Positions 23,896 to 33,206 of a stretch of 64,000 bases of DNA are shown here, in pieces (position 1 is the stretch's first letter; every line of letters begins with the position of its first letter). The stretch spans positions 245,097 through 309,096 of the forward strand of contig NZ_JBHUMM010000007.1 in the NCBI RefSeq assembly GCF_042685085.1. Direction: 5' to 3'. The DNA comes from Marinicrinis sediminis (GTDB taxonomy: Bacteria; Bacillota; Bacilli; Paenibacillales; KCTC-33676). Below the pieces are notes generated by a model. That model was not told where the DNA came from. It worked only from the letters and a program-made list of their open reading frames with translations, and made no database searches. The translations under genes were made by a program, and so were the position numbers.

Positions 23896-24165
23896 TTATT
23901 GATTTTCAATCTCTTCCTTGCTTACCAGTTCTGTTAAAGCGGTTACAGCCTGTTCAGCATCGGAGCCTTCCCCACTGATGTGGATTTCTGTGCCTGAGCT
24001 GATGGCGAGACTCATGATCCCCATAATGCTTTTTGCATTTACTTTTTTATCGTCTTTCTCCACAAATATCTCAGACGAGAATTTATTCGCCTCTTGAACA
24101 AATAAAGCAGCTGGCCTTGCATGCAAGCCAGTTTTCAGCTTCACCACCACTGGGCGTCTTGTCAT
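23896..24165 (-). CDS. HPr-family phosphocarrier at the crh locus, His15 retained
   Basis: An 89-residue HPr fold. The regulatory serine is present in NAKSIMGIMSL (the Ser46 site of HprK). The active-site segment is TGLHARPAALFVQEANKF: the sequence resembles Crh strongly, but position 15 is His as in HPr, whereas B. subtilis Crh has Gln. The protein could therefore both accept phosphate from Enzyme I and act as a CcpA co-regulator after Ser phosphorylation. It is the last gene of rapZ-yvcK-whiA-crh, the same context as B. subtilis crh. hprK is also in this window. Confidence 0.88.
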   Translation of the reverse strand: MTRRPVVVKLKTGLHARPAALFVQEANKFSSEIFVEKDDKKVNAKSIMGIMSLAISSGTEIHISGEGSDAEQAVTALTELVSKEEIENQ

Positions 24166-24264
24166 GACTTTCTACCCCCTCGACAGAATTGCAATGAATC
24201 ATTACAGTCGTATGATGTTATTATAACAAAAATAAATAGAAATACGCCATATGATTAGACGAAA

Positions 24265-25206
24265 TCAAAGGATTTTTTCCCCATTGCGAATTTTTTCTGC
24301 GATTTCATCGATTTTTCTCAGTCGATGATTCACGCCTGATTTGCTTACCCTTGTGCCTAACAGCTCTCCCACTTCTGTCAAATTCATATCGGGATGCTGC
24401 ATTCGGATGACCGCTACTTCCCTGAGCTTATCCGGGAGCTGATCCAGTCCAACCTCTGATTCAATCAGTCGAATGTTCTCAATCTGCCTCATAGCTGCTC
24501 CGATGGTTTTGTTCAAGTTCGCCGTCTCGCAGTTGACCAGACGGTTGACGGAGTTGCGCATGTCTCGCATAATCCGTACATCTTCAAATTTCAACAGCGC
24601 CTGATGCGCACCGATGATATTGAGGAATTCGATAATCTTCTCGCCTTCCTTGAGGTAAAAGATGTACCCCTTCTTCCGCTCGATGCAGCGGGCATTCAGA
24701 TCAAATTCATTGGCAAGATCACATAAGGCAAGACTATGCTCCTCATACATGGACGCAATCTCCAGATGATACGAAGAGCCTTCCGGATTGTTGACCGATC
24801 CCCCCGCCAGGAAAGCCCCCCGCAAATAAGACCGCTTACAGCATTTCTTACGCACAATTTCTTTATCAATGCCGGAATTGAAAACAAACCCTTCCGAGAC
24901 GATGCACAGCTCCTTCAGAATGGTTTCCACCTGACTGGGTACCCGCACCATATACACATTGTTCTTTTTGAGACGCATTTTTTTTCGCACGAGCAATTCC
25001 GTATGGGCATGAAACAGTTGTTTGATAAACGAATAGATCCGTCTGGCAATCGCCGCATTTTCCGTGCTGATATCCAGGGTTACGCGCTGATTGCTCAACT
25101 GAACAGAGCCATTCATGCGAATCAGTGCGGAGAGCTCTGCCTTGCTGCAGCATGCTTTCGTTTCGATCATGGTCAGTTCTTTTTTAGTTGTTGCTGCAAA
25201 AGACAC
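24265..25206 (-). CDS. whiA: WhiA, DNA-binding protein of the YvcK-WhiA cluster
   Basis: The GTG at 25206 (after AGGGGGTGA) gives 313 residues starting SFAATTKKELTMIETKACC. The N-terminal two-thirds is the LAGLIDADG-homing-endonuclease-like WhiA domain (AELSALIRMNGS, LRGAFLAGGSVNNPEGSYH-like segment), and the C-terminal 90 residues contain the helix-turn-helix LTEVGELLGTRVSKSGVNHRLRKI. In Bacillota WhiA affects cell division and chromosome segregation. A GTG at 25215 is possible. The gene is between yvcK and the HPr/Crh gene with tight spacing. Confidence 0.94.
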   Translation of the reverse strand: MSFAATTKKELTMIETKACCSKAELSALIRMNGSVQLSNQRVTLDISTENAAIARRIYSFIKQLFHAHTELLVRKKMRLKKNNVYMVRVPSQVETILKELCIVSEGFVFNSGIDKEIVRKKCCKRSYLRGAFLAGGSVNNPEGSSYHLEIASMYEEHSLALCDLANEFDLNARCIERKKGYIFYLKEGEKIIEFLNIIGAHQALLKFEDVRIMRDMRNSVNRLVNCETANLNKTIGAAMRQIENIRLIESEVGLDQLPDKLREVAVIRMQHPDMNLTEVGELLGTRVSKSGVNHRLRKIDEIAEKIRNGEKIL

Positions 25207-25244
25207 AGCCTTCACCCCCTGAGAATGGAATCAATTCAAATCAC

Positions 25245-26345
25245 TCAGGACCCTTGTGCCTCCCGAATGATCCGATGGATATGATCGCTGAGCTTCATCG
25301 CATCATGACGCAGATAGGTCTTGTAATAGACAAGCTCATCGGCAATCACATTGCATCGCTCCTGCTTCAATCGCTCATAATCAATGGGCACAATCTCGGC
25401 CCCTTGCTCCTTGTATTTCACTTTGACGTCATCCGGTATGCCGCCTTCATTCACAATGACATGGTCAAATATGGGACGGCCCACATGTTCCCTCATGACG
25501 GCCAAATGATCATACACTGTAAATTGATCGGTCTCCCCGGGCTGGGTCATTACATTGCAAATGTATATTTTTTGAGCCTGGGACTGAATGACTTCCTGCG
25601 CAATTTGCGGTACCAGCAAATTCGGCAAGATGCTCGTGTACAGGCTGCCAGGACCGACGATGATCGCGTCTGCTTCCCTGATGGCCTCAATGACTTCCGG
25701 CAACGGCTGAACATCCTGCGGATCAATGAAAACGCGTTTGATGCGCTTGCCGCTCTTCGGAATGATGGATTCTCCCTCTACGACAGAATCATCCTCCATC
25801 TCAGCCTTCAGGACGATCGGTTCATTGGCTGCTGGCAGTACGCGTCCACGTACCGCAAGCACCTGACTGAGTTCCTGGATGCCCTTGAAGAAATCTCCCG
25901 TAATGTCGGTTACGGCAGCCAGAATCAGGTTGCCCAAACTGTGCCCTTTCAAACCGTTCCCGCTCTGGAACCGATACTGCAGTACGTTGGACATCACAGG
26001 TTCCACATCTGCCAAAGCGATGAGCACACTGCGAATATCCCCTGGTGGAGGCATTTTCAGTTCCGATCGCAAAATACCCGAGCTCCCCCCGTCATCTGCA
26101 ACGGTTACAATGGCCGTAATATCAAACGGCTTCAGCTTCAGTCCGCGGAGAATGACAGACAGCCCCGTCCCTCCTCCCATTACGACAACTCTGGGTTTTC
26201 TGGGACCTGTGGGCATGGCTGTGGTGTGTGGAGTTTCAGGCTGCATCGTTCGGGTGACCTGTGCCTGATCCTGATCCTCATTTACGTGGTGTACACCAGA
26301 CGCGGGTTGCTGCTCATCCGCATCTGGCTGTCGCGCCTTCCCCAT
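25245..26345 (-). CDS. yvcK: YvcK/GlmR, gluconeogenesis and cell-wall precursor factor
   Basis: About 366 residues. The first 50 are polar and low-complexity (ADEQQPASGVHHVNEDQDQAQ) and are absent from B. subtilis YvcK; the core begins RKPRVVVMGGGTGLSVILRGLK, a nucleotide-sugar-binding fold of the CofD-like family, with VADDGGSSGILR and VGPGSLYTSILPNLL. Family members bind UDP-GlcNAc and stimulate GlmS. The ATG at 26345 follows a GA-rich ribosome region; the extension upstream of it is a GAGAGTGAGA repeat. Middle gene of rapZ-yvcK-whiA. Confidence 0.93.
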   Translation of the reverse strand: MGKARQPDADEQQPASGVHHVNEDQDQAQVTRTMQPETPHTTAMPTGPRKPRVVVMGGGTGLSVILRGLKLKPFDITAIVTVADDGGSSGILRSELKMPPPGDIRSVLIALADVEPVMSNVLQYRFQSGNGLKGHSLGNLILAAVTDITGDFFKGIQELSQVLAVRGRVLPAANEPIVLKAEMEDDSVVEGESIIPKSGKRIKRVFIDPQDVQPLPEVIEAIREADAIIVGPGSLYTSILPNLLVPQIAQEVIQSQAQKIYICNVMTQPGETDQFTVYDHLAVMREHVGRPIFDHVIVNEGGIPDDVKVKYKEQGAEIVPIDYERLKQERCNVIADELVYYKTYLRHDAMKLSDHIHRIIREAQGS

Positions 26346-26479
26346 CCTCTCACCTCTCACTCTCACTCTCAATTCTCATTTTTCTCACTTTTCGTAACTC
26401 GCCTCGCATTTGACCCGGTTCACAACGTGCTGCTTACTTGTCAGGCCTGCACTTCTATCATCATTGACAGGTAGAGCCG

Positions 26480-27427
26480 CTATGCTTTATCCCGATCTGC
26501 GTCCCGATGGCTCACTCGAACGGATTCATTCTCACTGGTGCCCAGCATTTTCCCCAAATACTCCGCAACGGATACCGAACGGTGCTTCCCTCCTGTACAG
26601 CCAATGCCGACAACAACCTGACTCTTTCCTTCCTTCACAAATTGCGGGATCATAAATTGCATCAAATCCAGCAGTTTGATAAGAAACGTCTGGGTTTCCG
26701 GCCATTTCATCACATAATCATAGACCTCTTGATTGAGTCCCGTCTTCGGTCTCAGATCGTCCACGTAGTGAGGATTTGGAAGGAAACGGACATCGAAGAT
26801 AAGGTCAGCATCAATCGGCATGCCATACTTAAATCCAAAGGACATCACGTTAATAGAAAGGCGCTGCTCGGAGGTGCCGGAAAATCTGGCGATAATCCGC
26901 TCCTTCAATTGCAGCGGCTTGAGCCTGCTCGTATCGATCACCTGTGTCGCCACACCCTTGAGCTCTTCGAGCATCGTGCGCTCACTCTGGATGCCCTCCA
27001 GCGGAAGACCTTCAGGAGCGAGTGGATGCTTTCTCCGGCTTTCCTTGTAACGCTGCACCAGCACTTGATCGGTCGCATCCAGAAACAGGATCTCGTGCAT
27101 CAGTGACTCATGATGCTGGATATATTGCAGCGACTCGGTCAAGGCAGTGAAAAATTCACGGCCTCTCAAATCAATGACCAGGGCCACTTTGCGAATTTTG
27201 CCATGTGACTGATCTACCAGCTCTGCAAATTTGGGGATCAGCACAGGCGGCAGATTGTCTACACAAAAATAGCCCAAATCCTCCAGACTCTGCACGGCGA
27301 TCGTTTTCCCAGCGCCCGACATCCCTGTAATAATGACGATTTGTCCCTGTTTTTTCTGTTCGTTAAACTGCTCCCGCTTGATTTCTTCCATTTGCTCCTG
27401 TTTCTCAACCAATGGATTCTCCCCCAT
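26480..27427 (-). CDS. rapZ: RapZ, RNase adapter / nucleotide-binding protein
   Basis: Up to 315 residues. P-loop GMSGAGKT near residue 35, DLRGREFF and FLDATDQVLVQRYKESRRKHPL in the middle, and the C-terminal domain with the signature VGIGCTGGKHRSVSVAEYL. Gram-positive RapZ (YvcJ) hydrolyses nucleotides; the RNA-adapter role is known mainly in enterobacteria. The first ATG at 27427 has a weak ribosome site; an ATG 12 codons later, after ACAGGAGCAA, is a realistic alternative start. Confidence 0.92.
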   Translation of the reverse strand: MGENPLVEKQEQMEEIKREQFNEQKKQGQIVIITGMSGAGKTIAVQSLEDLGYFCVDNLPPVLIPKFAELVDQSHGKIRKVALVIDLRGREFFTALTESLQYIQHHESLMHEILFLDATDQVLVQRYKESRRKHPLAPEGLPLEGIQSERTMLEELKGVATQVIDTSRLKPLQLKERIIARFSGTSEQRLSINVMSFGFKYGMPIDADLIFDVRFLPNPHYVDDLRPKTGLNQEVYDYVMKWPETQTFLIKLLDLMQFMIPQFVKEGKSQVVVGIGCTGGKHRSVSVAEYLGKMLGTSENESVRVSHRDADRDKA

Positions 27428-27460
27428 CCATATATTTGTGTGAAGACAGGCAACCAGCCA

Positions 27461-28405
27461 TTATGATCTTAGATTCAGTCCTGCAGCCCCAATCATGCCC
27501 GCATCATTGCCCAGCACGGCAGGTACGATCTCCATATCGCCAAATGTTGGAGGTGCCATCGTTTTATAATGCTCGCGCAAGGCTTGAAACAGGAAGTCTC
27601 CGGCTTTGCTGACTCCACCGCCGATAATATAGCGCTGCGGATTTAATATAACAGAGGTCAGGACCATCGCCTTCCCCAAGTAGAAGCTGGCCCGCTGCAC
27701 GATGCGAATGGCTGCATCATCGCCTTGCTTGGCCGCATCAAACACATCCTTGGCGGTGATAAACTCCAGCGAGGACAGGGAAGTACGGTCTCCGCGTTTC
27801 ACTGCATCGACAGCCATCCGAATAATGCCAGTCGCCGAGGACACTGTTTCCAGACAGCCTCTCTGTCCGCAGTTGCATTGAATCGCTTCCAAATCCGGAA
27901 TGATCGCCATGTGACCGAGCTCTCCAGCCATGCCACTGCCCTCATAGATTTTGCCATCGATAATAATACCGCCACCTACGCCAGTACCAAGCGTAAAGCA
28001 GACGACATTTTTCAGCCCTTTGCCTGCTCCGGCCCATGCTTCACCCAGTGCCGCCACGTTGGCATCATTGTTAATGGTCACTTGTTTGCCCAGTCGATCC
28101 TCCAGCATTTGCTTGACTGGTGTATCTCTAAAGCCGAGATTTGGTGAAAGCTTGACCACACCGGATTCCATATCCATAAATCCGGGAATGCCAGCGCCAA
28201 TGCCCTCGACTTGCTCCCAGCTGTAAGCAGACTCCGCCACAAGCTCTTTAACGTATTTGACGATATTGTCGATAATCGCTTCGGTGCCATGCTCAACCCC
28301 GGTTGGCCCTTCAAATTTGTGCATCAAATCCCCAGCTGGATTGCAAATGCCTACTTTAACCGTTGTTCCACCCAGGTCCACTCCGATATAAATCTTCTCC
28401 ATCAT
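27461..28405 (-). CDS. glk: ROK-family glucokinase
   Basis: Phosphorylates glucose with ATP. The 314-residue protein has the ATP phosphate loop YIGVDLGGTTVKVGI, catalytic-region INNDANVAALGEAWAG, a second phosphate motif GTGVGGGIIIDGKI, the ROK zinc motif CNCGQRGCLET and AVLGNDAGMIGAA at the C-terminus. The ATG at 28405 follows GAGGTGGAAG. It is 33 nt upstream of rapZ, so it could lead that operon. Confidence 0.94.
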   Translation of the reverse strand: MMEKIYIGVDLGGTTVKVGICNPAGDLMHKFEGPTGVEHGTEAIIDNIVKYVKELVAESAYSWEQVEGIGAGIPGFMDMESGVVKLSPNLGFRDTPVKQMLEDRLGKQVTINNDANVAALGEAWAGAGKGLKNVVCFTLGTGVGGGIIIDGKIYEGSGMAGELGHMAIIPDLEAIQCNCGQRGCLETVSSATGIIRMAVDAVKRGDRTSLSSLEFITAKDVFDAAKQGDDAAIRIVQRASFYLGKAMVLTSVILNPQRYIIGGGVSKAGDFLFQALREHYKTMAPPTFGDMEIVPAVLGNDAGMIGAAGLNLRS

Positions 28406-28478
28406 GATCTTCCACCTCTTCATCATATCTTCCATCTATAATCATTTGCACCAGCGACATACAAATCACCGTATGCAT

Positions 28479-28509
28479 GAGAAAACGTGGAAACCAGCAT
28501 TTCCACGTT
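28479..28509 (-). terminator. terminator of trxB
   Basis: A perfect 10-bp stem AACGTGGAAA/TTTCCACGTT (28484-28493 with 28500-28509) followed on the minus strand by TTCTC. Confidence 0.7.
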
Positions 28510-28523
28510 TACTTTCCATCGCA

Positions 28524-29474
28524 TTATGACAGACTCTGACTCCAGTCGTGAACGGCATCGCCTTCCAGGTAACGCTCACAATCCAGGGCAGCCATACACC
28601 CTGAACCTGCTGCTGTAATCGCCTGGCGATAGTGCATATCCTGCACATCCCCGCAAGCGAAGACACCTGGAATATTCGTACGGCTCGTCCCGGGTTCAAC
28701 CAGGATATAGCCGGTTTCGTCTGTGCGGATTTTGCCGCCGAGGAATTCGGTATTCGGCTTGTGTCCAATCGCAATGAAGATTCCATCTGTTTCGAGGACT
28801 TCTTCCTCGCCTGTCTCGTTGTGCTTGACCTTCAGTCCGGTCACACCCTTGTCTCCTGCCATGACTTCAACCGGAGTCACATTCAGGCTCCAGGAGATCT
28901 TCTCGTTTTCCTTCGCCCGATCCTGCATGATCTTGGAGGCTCTAAGCTCATCGCGGCGATGTACAACCCGTACATTCGTTGCGAATTTCGTCAGGAAGCT
29001 CGCTTCTTCCATCGCGGAATCCCCGCCACCAACGACGATGATTTTCTTGCCGCGGAAGAAGAATCCGTCGCACGTCGCACAGGTGCTGACGCCGCGTCCG
29101 ATATTTTCCTTTTCACCCGGCAGTCCGAGCAGCTTGGCTGTTGCTCCGGTGGAAATGATCACGCTCTCTGCGATGATATCGTCCCCGCCTTCGATTTTCA
29201 GCGTAAACGGACGCTTGTCAAAGTCAATGCTGTTGACCCAGCTTGTACGGAATTCTGCGCCGAAACGCTCCGCCTGCTTGCGCATGTTGGCCATCAGCTC
29301 CGGCCCCATAATCCCGTCCGGAAATCCCGGGAAATTCTCCACATCGGTCGTCGTTGTCAGTTGACCGCCTGGCTCCGGCCCTTCAATAACGAGCGGGCTC
29401 AAATTCGCCCGCGCAAGGTAGATCGCAGCGGTCAAACCCGCTGGACCTGTTCCAATCACAACACTTTTGTACAT
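28524..29474 (-). CDS. trxB: thioredoxin reductase
   Basis: Flavoenzyme that reduces thioredoxin with NADPH. The 316-residue protein has the FAD motif VIGTGPAGLTAAIYLARA, the redox-active disulfide in VSTCATCDGFFF, the NADPH motif VVGGGDSAMEEA and the C-terminal GVFACGDVQD. Length is normal. It follows the TPR-HTH gene by 50 nt and has its own terminator, so it ends that transcript. Confidence 0.97.
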   Translation of the reverse strand: MYKSVVIGTGPAGLTAAIYLARANLSPLVIEGPEPGGQLTTTTDVENFPGFPDGIMGPELMANMRKQAERFGAEFRTSWVNSIDFDKRPFTLKIEGGDDIIAESVIISTGATAKLLGLPGEKENIGRGVSTCATCDGFFFRGKKIIVVGGGDSAMEEASFLTKFATNVRVVHRRDELRASKIMQDRAKENEKISWSLNVTPVEVMAGDKGVTGLKVKHNETGEEEVLETDGIFIAIGHKPNTEFLGGKIRTDETGYILVEPGTSRTNIPGVFACGDVQDMHYRQAITAAGSGCMAALDCERYLEGDAVHDWSQSLS

Positions 29475-29524
29475 GTCTTGACCTCCTAGGGTTTCACATT
29501 ATCTTATATGTGTGAATCTCTGCC

Positions 29525-31267
29525 TTATTGTTCCTGAAAAGGCGAGAAAACATTGCTCATTTTTTCTTTCAGTCCACAGATCTCGTCGATTTTGCCTACA
29601 TGTCTGCGGATGGTGGGAGCCGTTACGCCATAGCGTCTGGACAATTCGGTATAGGTAATGGTAGAGCTATGCATCTGTGCGGTCAGATACTCCAGTGCCG
29701 CCGCCCAGCCTTCCGGCTTCTGAATCGTCGGGACATTTGGATGCACACGTCCAAGAAATTCCTTCCAAAGTGTCTGCATATCATGCTTCTGGCACTGGTC
29801 ATACCGATCTCGCATTGCATCAGTTGCCAGATCAATCACCGCTTGCCACTGCGTCTTCCATTCTGGAAGTTCCGATGAGGAAGTGGCGTAGACATATACC
29901 TCTTTGCCGTCCATGCGGGTCAAATACGGCTCTTTGGCTCCGATCGACTGTAGCATGTAAACAGCTGCCTGACGCACACGATCTGTTTCGTCCTCTCGCT
30001 TCAGGCAATCCCGCAGCATCCCTTCTGCTTCTGCTCCACCCAGCATGCCGATGATTTGAATCATTTGCAGCTTGGTGGACTCATCTCCGTGTTGGAGCGC
30101 CCAGGTTAAAGAGGAGTGCAAGATGGCATCCTCGATCAAATCGGCAGGGAGATGGCTGTCCTTCTGCCCCCACTCACGCAACCGCTCTTCAAAGGGCAGA
30201 TAGTATTGATAGCTGACAGGCGCATTAGCCTTGCGCTTTCCCTCTTCACACAGCATATCAAAATGTGACAAATAGAAAGAAGGCACAGCAGAGTTCGTGT
30301 CTAGCTGCCGGGCTTTCTCCCAGTATCGCTTCGCCTGATCATACTGATTCATATGAAAGGAGGCCACTGCAAAATAATGATGCAGACACGGGTCCTCTGC
30401 AAATTCACCGGAATGCATCAGACGTCTGAAATGCAAGTATGCCGTACGATGCTCATCCAGCAATCCGAGCGTCATGGCCAGCTTAAATACATGCTCCTGA
30501 TGAAACGGAATGGTTCGGCGCAACAACTGCAGCAACTGTTGCAGCTTCTCCTGCTCTCCTTGCTGCTTGTAAACGATAGCGAGGTTGCATAACGCATGCA
30601 CATTGCCCTCTTCTACCGCCAGCACCTGCTCGATCGCCCCCATGCACAGATCCATCTGGTCCAGATAGAAATAGGCAAGTGCGAGGTTGTTGTACGCCGC
30701 CAGAAACTGCGGGTGCTTCTCTGTAATCTCTTTCAGAAGCTGAACCGCTTCAGCAAACTTGCCTTCTTCCATGAACCCTCTGGCCTTGTCATGCTCGAAG
30801 AACACTTCCCGGCTCTTGATATGCGGAATTTCGATTGGTCGCTCCAGCTCATAGCTAAGCATCTCAATCATTTCCTCGCACTCTTCCAGAAAGGCGCCTC
30901 GCGGATCTTTCTCCAGATAACGCAGGAGCGCCTGTTCCGCCTCTTCAAAAGCTTCCATATTGGCGTAATTGTTCGCCATATAAAAATGACATTCCGTCAT
31001 CGCGGGGTCAATGTCATCTATAATCTGAAACAGAATTTCATTCGATCGCTCGTAATTGCCGATCTCAGAATAAATGCCTGCCATATTACAATGATTTATC
31101 GGATTTCGAGGTTCATACTCCACCGCACGTTGGAAATATTTCAGCGCCTTATCATATCGATACCGATCCAGGGATTGCATCGCCTTCTCAAAAAAGAAGT
31201 TGGCATCCATCTTCAAGGGTATGATCTTCGGTCGTTTGGAACGGTAGGATGTTTTTTTGCTTTCCAT
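29525..31267 (-). CDS. TPR protein with C-terminal helix-turn-helix
   Basis: A 580-residue soluble protein. Tetratricopeptide repeats fill residues 20-330 (FEKAMQSLDRYRYDKALKYF, AYNNLALAYFYLDQMDLCMGA and others). The middle part is helical (HEAT-like around 380-430: IQIIGMLGGAEAEGMLRDCL), and the last 60 residues contain TYTELSRRYGVTAPTIRRHVGKI, a helix-turn-helix-like segment. The combination suggests a scaffold that might also touch DNA, but no function is established from sequence. It is widely placed next to trxB in Paenibacillus-type gene order. The ATG at 31267 has AGGAGG 12 nt upstream. Confidence 0.8.
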   Translation of the reverse strand: MESKKTSYRSKRPKIIPLKMDANFFFEKAMQSLDRYRYDKALKYFQRAVEYEPRNPINHCNMAGIYSEIGNYERSNEILFQIIDDIDPAMTECHFYMANNYANMEAFEEAEQALLRYLEKDPRGAFLEECEEMIEMLSYELERPIEIPHIKSREVFFEHDKARGFMEEGKFAEAVQLLKEITEKHPQFLAAYNNLALAYFYLDQMDLCMGAIEQVLAVEEGNVHALCNLAIVYKQQGEQEKLQQLLQLLRRTIPFHQEHVFKLAMTLGLLDEHRTAYLHFRRLMHSGEFAEDPCLHHYFAVASFHMNQYDQAKRYWEKARQLDTNSAVPSFYLSHFDMLCEEGKRKANAPVSYQYYLPFEERLREWGQKDSHLPADLIEDAILHSSLTWALQHGDESTKLQMIQIIGMLGGAEAEGMLRDCLKREDETDRVRQAAVYMLQSIGAKEPYLTRMDGKEVYVYATSSSELPEWKTQWQAVIDLATDAMRDRYDQCQKHDMQTLWKEFLGRVHPNVPTIQKPEGWAAALEYLTAQMHSSTITYTELSRRYGVTAPTIRRHVGKIDEICGLKEKMSNVFSPFQEQ

Positions 31268-31378
31268 GATGTCAAGGCACCTCCTTCTCTGAATCAATCA
31301 CAGTATATCACAGGTCATTTCCCTTTTTCTATTGATAAGTTACAATTTCTTACACTTCACGCGGCCCGGACAGGGAGA

Positions 31379-32341
31379 TTAGACCCCCCTGGATTTAAAC
31401 AGCGTACTGAGCGATCCGCCCTGCATGATAATCTCGATCGCATCTGCCAGCAGCTGACCAACAGAGAGAATCTTGAAGCGCTCAGGCTTTTCCTCAGGCA
31501 GGATGATCGAATCCATAACGACAATTTCACGAATGTTCGGATGGTCCAGCCGCTCGATGGCAGGACCCGAGAAGACAGGATGGGTGGCACAGACAAACGC
31601 GTCGAGCGCTCCCTTTTCCTTCAACCCTTCCACCACATTGACAATCGTGGAGCCGGTATCGATCAAATCCTCAATGATAATCGGCGTCTGCCCCTCTACG
31701 TCACCTATAATATGAGTGATGACCGACTCATTATGTTTCGGACGCTTTTTAATCATGATGGCAAATGGCGCGTCCAAATAGTTGGCCAGCTTCTCCGCTG
31801 TAGAGGCCCGTCCAGCATCCGGGGAGACGACAATCGGATTGACGATCTGCCCTTCTGCAATTTTCTCCTTGAGGTAGTTGGTGATCAGATCCAGCGCGGT
31901 GAGATGATCGACCGGTATGTTGAAAAAGCCCTGGATCGCAGATGCATGCAGATCAATCGTGATGATCCGGCTTGCGCCCGCGGTCGTTAAAACATCGGCT
32001 ACCATTTTGGCGGAAATCGGCTCACGCGGAGCAGCCTTCCGTTCCTGTCTGGAATAGCCATAGTATGGAATGACGAGATTGATCGTTCTGGCTGATGCCC
32101 GCTTCGCTGCGTCAATCATGACCAGCAATTCGACGAAGTTCTCGTTGATCGGATGAGAGAAGGACTGCACGATGAAGACATCGCAGTTCCGAATGGTTTC
32201 CTCATAATGGACATAGATCTCGCCGCTTTTAAAGCGAGAGATGGAGACGCTGCCCAGCTCCTGTCCCAATTTTTCACCTATGATTTTCGCCAGCTTCGGA
32301 TTCGAGCTCCCTGAGAAAATCTTTATTTTTTCACTATACAT
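31379..32341 (-). CDS. prs: ribose-phosphate pyrophosphokinase
   Basis: Makes PRPP from ribose 5-phosphate and ATP. The 320-residue protein contains the ATP-binding RQERKAAPREPISAK, the metal/ribose segment ITIDLHASAIQGFFNIPVDH, VVSPDAGRASTAEKLA and the PRPP loop IIEDLIDTGSTI. It lies 58 nt after hisJ. PRPP is the starting substrate of HisG, so the placement next to the his operon is biochemically apt. Confidence 0.95.
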   Translation of the reverse strand: MYSEKIKIFSGSSNPKLAKIIGEKLGQELGSVSISRFKSGEIYVHYEETIRNCDVFIVQSFSHPINENFVELLVMIDAAKRASARTINLVIPYYGYSRQERKAAPREPISAKMVADVLTTAGASRIITIDLHASAIQGFFNIPVDHLTALDLITNYLKEKIAEGQIVNPIVVSPDAGRASTAEKLANYLDAPFAIMIKKRPKHNESVITHIIGDVEGQTPIIIEDLIDTGSTIVNVVEGLKEKGALDAFVCATHPVFSGPAIERLDHPNIREIVVMDSIILPEEKPERFKILSVGQLLADAIEIIMQGGSLSTLFKSRGV

Positions 32342-32399
32342 AAAATCCTCCTGCAGGTTAATTACTCATCTCCTTCATTATACAACGGAAGCGAGACAT

Positions 32400-33206
32400 T
32401 TAAAAATAAACCAGTTCTCTTTTTCGACGGGAAAAGGTCGCCAGCTGGGTGTATCCTATCTCTTTCAAGCAAGCTCGCGCTTCGTCCAGATATTGGGACA
32501 AGCGCTCTGGCTGATGGGCGTCCGATCCAATCGTCAGCGGTATGCCCAGCTCCAGCGCATAGGCCAGCATGCTGCGCTTGGGGAACATCTCTGCGACCGG
32601 CATGCGCAGCCCCGATGCGTTCAGCTCAATCGCCATATCACAATCGCGAATGACTTCCAGCGTCTGACGCTCCAGGTGTTCCACACTTTCCACAGGCGCA
32701 TAGCCGAAACGCTTGATCACATCGACATGTCCGATATAATCATACAGACCCGTACGCGCTGCCTTCTGAACCGCATCGTAGTAGGCTTCATAGACCGCCA
32801 GGCGATCTCTGCCTTCCCACTGACCCGTCTGCCGATAGTCGGTCACATCCCATTCACCGAGAAAGTGAACCGAACCAATGACATAATCCCACGGATACTT
32901 GTCGATGATCGCGGCAATCTGGTCTTCATAACCTTCTATATAGTCTCCCTCAAGCCCGATACGCAGATCAATCTGGTTCTTGTACGTTTCCTTCAATTGC
33001 AGGCATTCCTCCACGTACCTGGGCAGCTCCTCCATCGACATCGCCATTTCCGGGTAATAGGTATCCGGATTCACATGGAGAAGAGGCATATGATCGGACA
33101 GACCCAATTGGTCTAGTCCGATCTCTATGCCCCGTTTGACGTAATCTTCCAGATCACCCTGTGCATGTCCGCAGCGGGCATGGTGGGTATGGTAATCAAT
33201 CTTCAT
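32400..33206 (-). CDS. hisJ: histidinol-phosphatase, PHP type
   Basis: Dephosphorylates histidinol phosphate. The 268-residue PHP-domain protein starts KIDYHTHHARCGHAQG with the HxHH metal motif, followed by GLSDHMPL, GLEGDYIEG, VIGSVHFLGEW and the late IGSDAHQPE. The start overlaps the end of hisIE by 11 nt with GGAGAG just upstream, indicating translational coupling. This is the phosphatase of the his operon; the HisB here is the single-function dehydratase. Confidence 0.92.
   Translation of the reverse strand: MKIDYHTHHARCGHAQGDLEDYVKRGIEIGLDQLGLSDHMPLLHVNPDTYYPEMAMSMEELPRYVEECLQLKETYKNQIDLRIGLEGDYIEGYEDQIAAIIDKYPWDYVIGSVHFLGEWDVTDYRQTGQWEGRDRLAVYEAYYDAVQKAARTGLYDYIGHVDVIKRFGYAPVESVEHLERQTLEVIRDCDMAIELNASGLRMPVAEMFPKRSMLAYALELGIPLTIGSDAHQPERLSQYLDEARACLKEIGYTQLATFSRRKRELVYF

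Noticed and set aside
30596..31990. 464-codon plus-strand frame across the TPR and prs genes
   Set aside because: Spans two real minus-strand genes and their gap; no ribosome site or recognisable domain.
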